This document shows positions 5,516-6,056 of a stretch of DNA of 6,056 bases, piece by piece. Source of the DNA: Comamonadaceae bacterium. Its GTDB lineage: Bacteria > Pseudomonadota > Gammaproteobacteria > Burkholderiales > Burkholderiaceae. The DNA lies in contig CANNNH010000097.1 in the NCBI GenBank assembly GCA_947505915.1, positions 1-6,056 of the forward strand. Reading direction: 5' to 3'. The first letter of the stretch is position 1, and every line of letters begins with the position of its first letter. The notes below the pieces were generated by a model that was given only the letters and a program-made list of their open reading frames with translations, ran no database searches and was not told the DNA's origin. The position numbers and the translations under genes were made by a program.

Positions 5516-6056
5516 GGCCGCGCATGCGTGCCGCCGGAAAAGCCAATTCAAAACGCGAGCCCACACCCAATTGGCTGTCAATGCGCAGTTCGCCACCGTG
5601 GCGTTGCATCACATGCTTGACGATGGACAAGCCCAAACCAGTGCCGCCCAAATCGCGCGAGCGGCTGCTGTCCACCCGGTAAAAACGCTCTGTCAAACGC
5701 GACAAATGCTCTGGCGCAATACCTGGGCCCGAGTCTTGCACCGATAAACAAAAAAGCCCACTGACATCGATGTGCGCCCTGGCCTCCAACCGGCCACCTG
5801 CTGGGGTGTAGCGGACAGCATTGCTGAGCAAATTGGACCAAGCACTTTGAATCTCTGTGGGCACACCGATCAATGCCGCATCATTCAACTCTGCGGGGAA
5901 GTTGAAATCCAATTGCTGAGCTGACACCGGCATCAACACCGACGACAGTGCACGGGCTTCTTGTTGAGCTTGATCCCACACCAACTTGAGTCCCACCGAT
6001 TGATCCACACCGGGCAAAGGGCTGCCTTCCAAGCGCGACAAAGTCAGCAAATCTTC
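5490..6056 (-). CDS. phoR: Sensor histidine kinase, C-terminal part, probably PhoR
   Basis: The last 188 residues of a two-component sensor kinase; the N-terminal sensor region and the phosphoacceptor histidine lie beyond the window. The visible part opens with EDLLTLSRLEG, the end of the dimerisation domain typical of PhoR-type kinases. A full HATPase domain follows, numbered from the window edge: N box SNLLSNAVRYTP (74-85), G1 box DSGPGI (108-113), F box ERFYRVD (123-129) and G2 box GGTGLGLSIVKHV (137-149). PhoR autophosphorylates and controls PhoB, and through it the phosphate-starvation genes. The PhoR assignment rests on the style of the linker and ATPase domain; phoB or pst genes upstream on the - strand would confirm it. 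The stop TGA (5490-5492) falls inside the end of the MATE gene. Confidence 0.85.
   Translation of the reverse strand, partial: EDLLTLSRLEGSPLPGVDQSVGLKLVWDQAQQEARALSSVLMPVSAQQLDFNFPAELNDAALIGVPTEIQSAWSNLLSNAVRYTPAGGRLEARAHIDVSGLFCLSVQDSGPGIAPEHLSRLTERFYRVDSSRSRDLGGTGLGLSIVKHVMQRHGGELRIDSQLGVGSRFELAFPAARMRGLSPLVHAD

Overview
The window carries ordinary chromosomal genes of a betaproteobacterium, most likely a Burkholderiales member near Comamonadaceae. This rests on the trxA-rho-rpmE order, the non-zinc (type B) L31 protein, the style of the PhoR-like kinase, and a GT-C membrane protein and MATE transporter that resemble Burkholderiales versions. Genus cannot be fixed by eye. I found no CRISPR array, insertion sequence, integrase, toxin-antitoxin pair or defence gene. 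I see no convincing undescribed system; the points worth a second look are mostly regulatory.

Left part (1-2412, + strand): the 3' portion of the signal recognition particle RNA (4.5S RNA, 5' end just outside the window), a GC-rich spacer with an imperfect direct repeat, thioredoxin (trxA) with a strong intrinsic terminator, the Rho factor gene (rho) behind a long C-rich leader, and ribosomal protein L31 type B (rpmE) with its own terminator. These are household functions: protein targeting, disulfide reduction, transcription termination and translation.

Middle part (2457-5515, + strand): a two-gene unit. A 572-residue polytopic membrane protein, probably a GT-C type (ArnT/PMT-like) glycosyltransferase starting at TTG, is followed with an ATGA overlap by a MATE-family transporter that keeps the NorM acidic cation-site residues. 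No promoter of their own is evident in the 45 bases after the rpmE terminator.

Right end (5490-6056, - strand): the C-terminal 188 residues of a sensor histidine kinase, probably PhoR, running convergently into the MATE gene with a 26-base tail-to-tail overlap and no terminator hairpin seen between them. Protein-coding spacers are all under about 170 bases, so no gene-free stretch longer than 300 bases exists.
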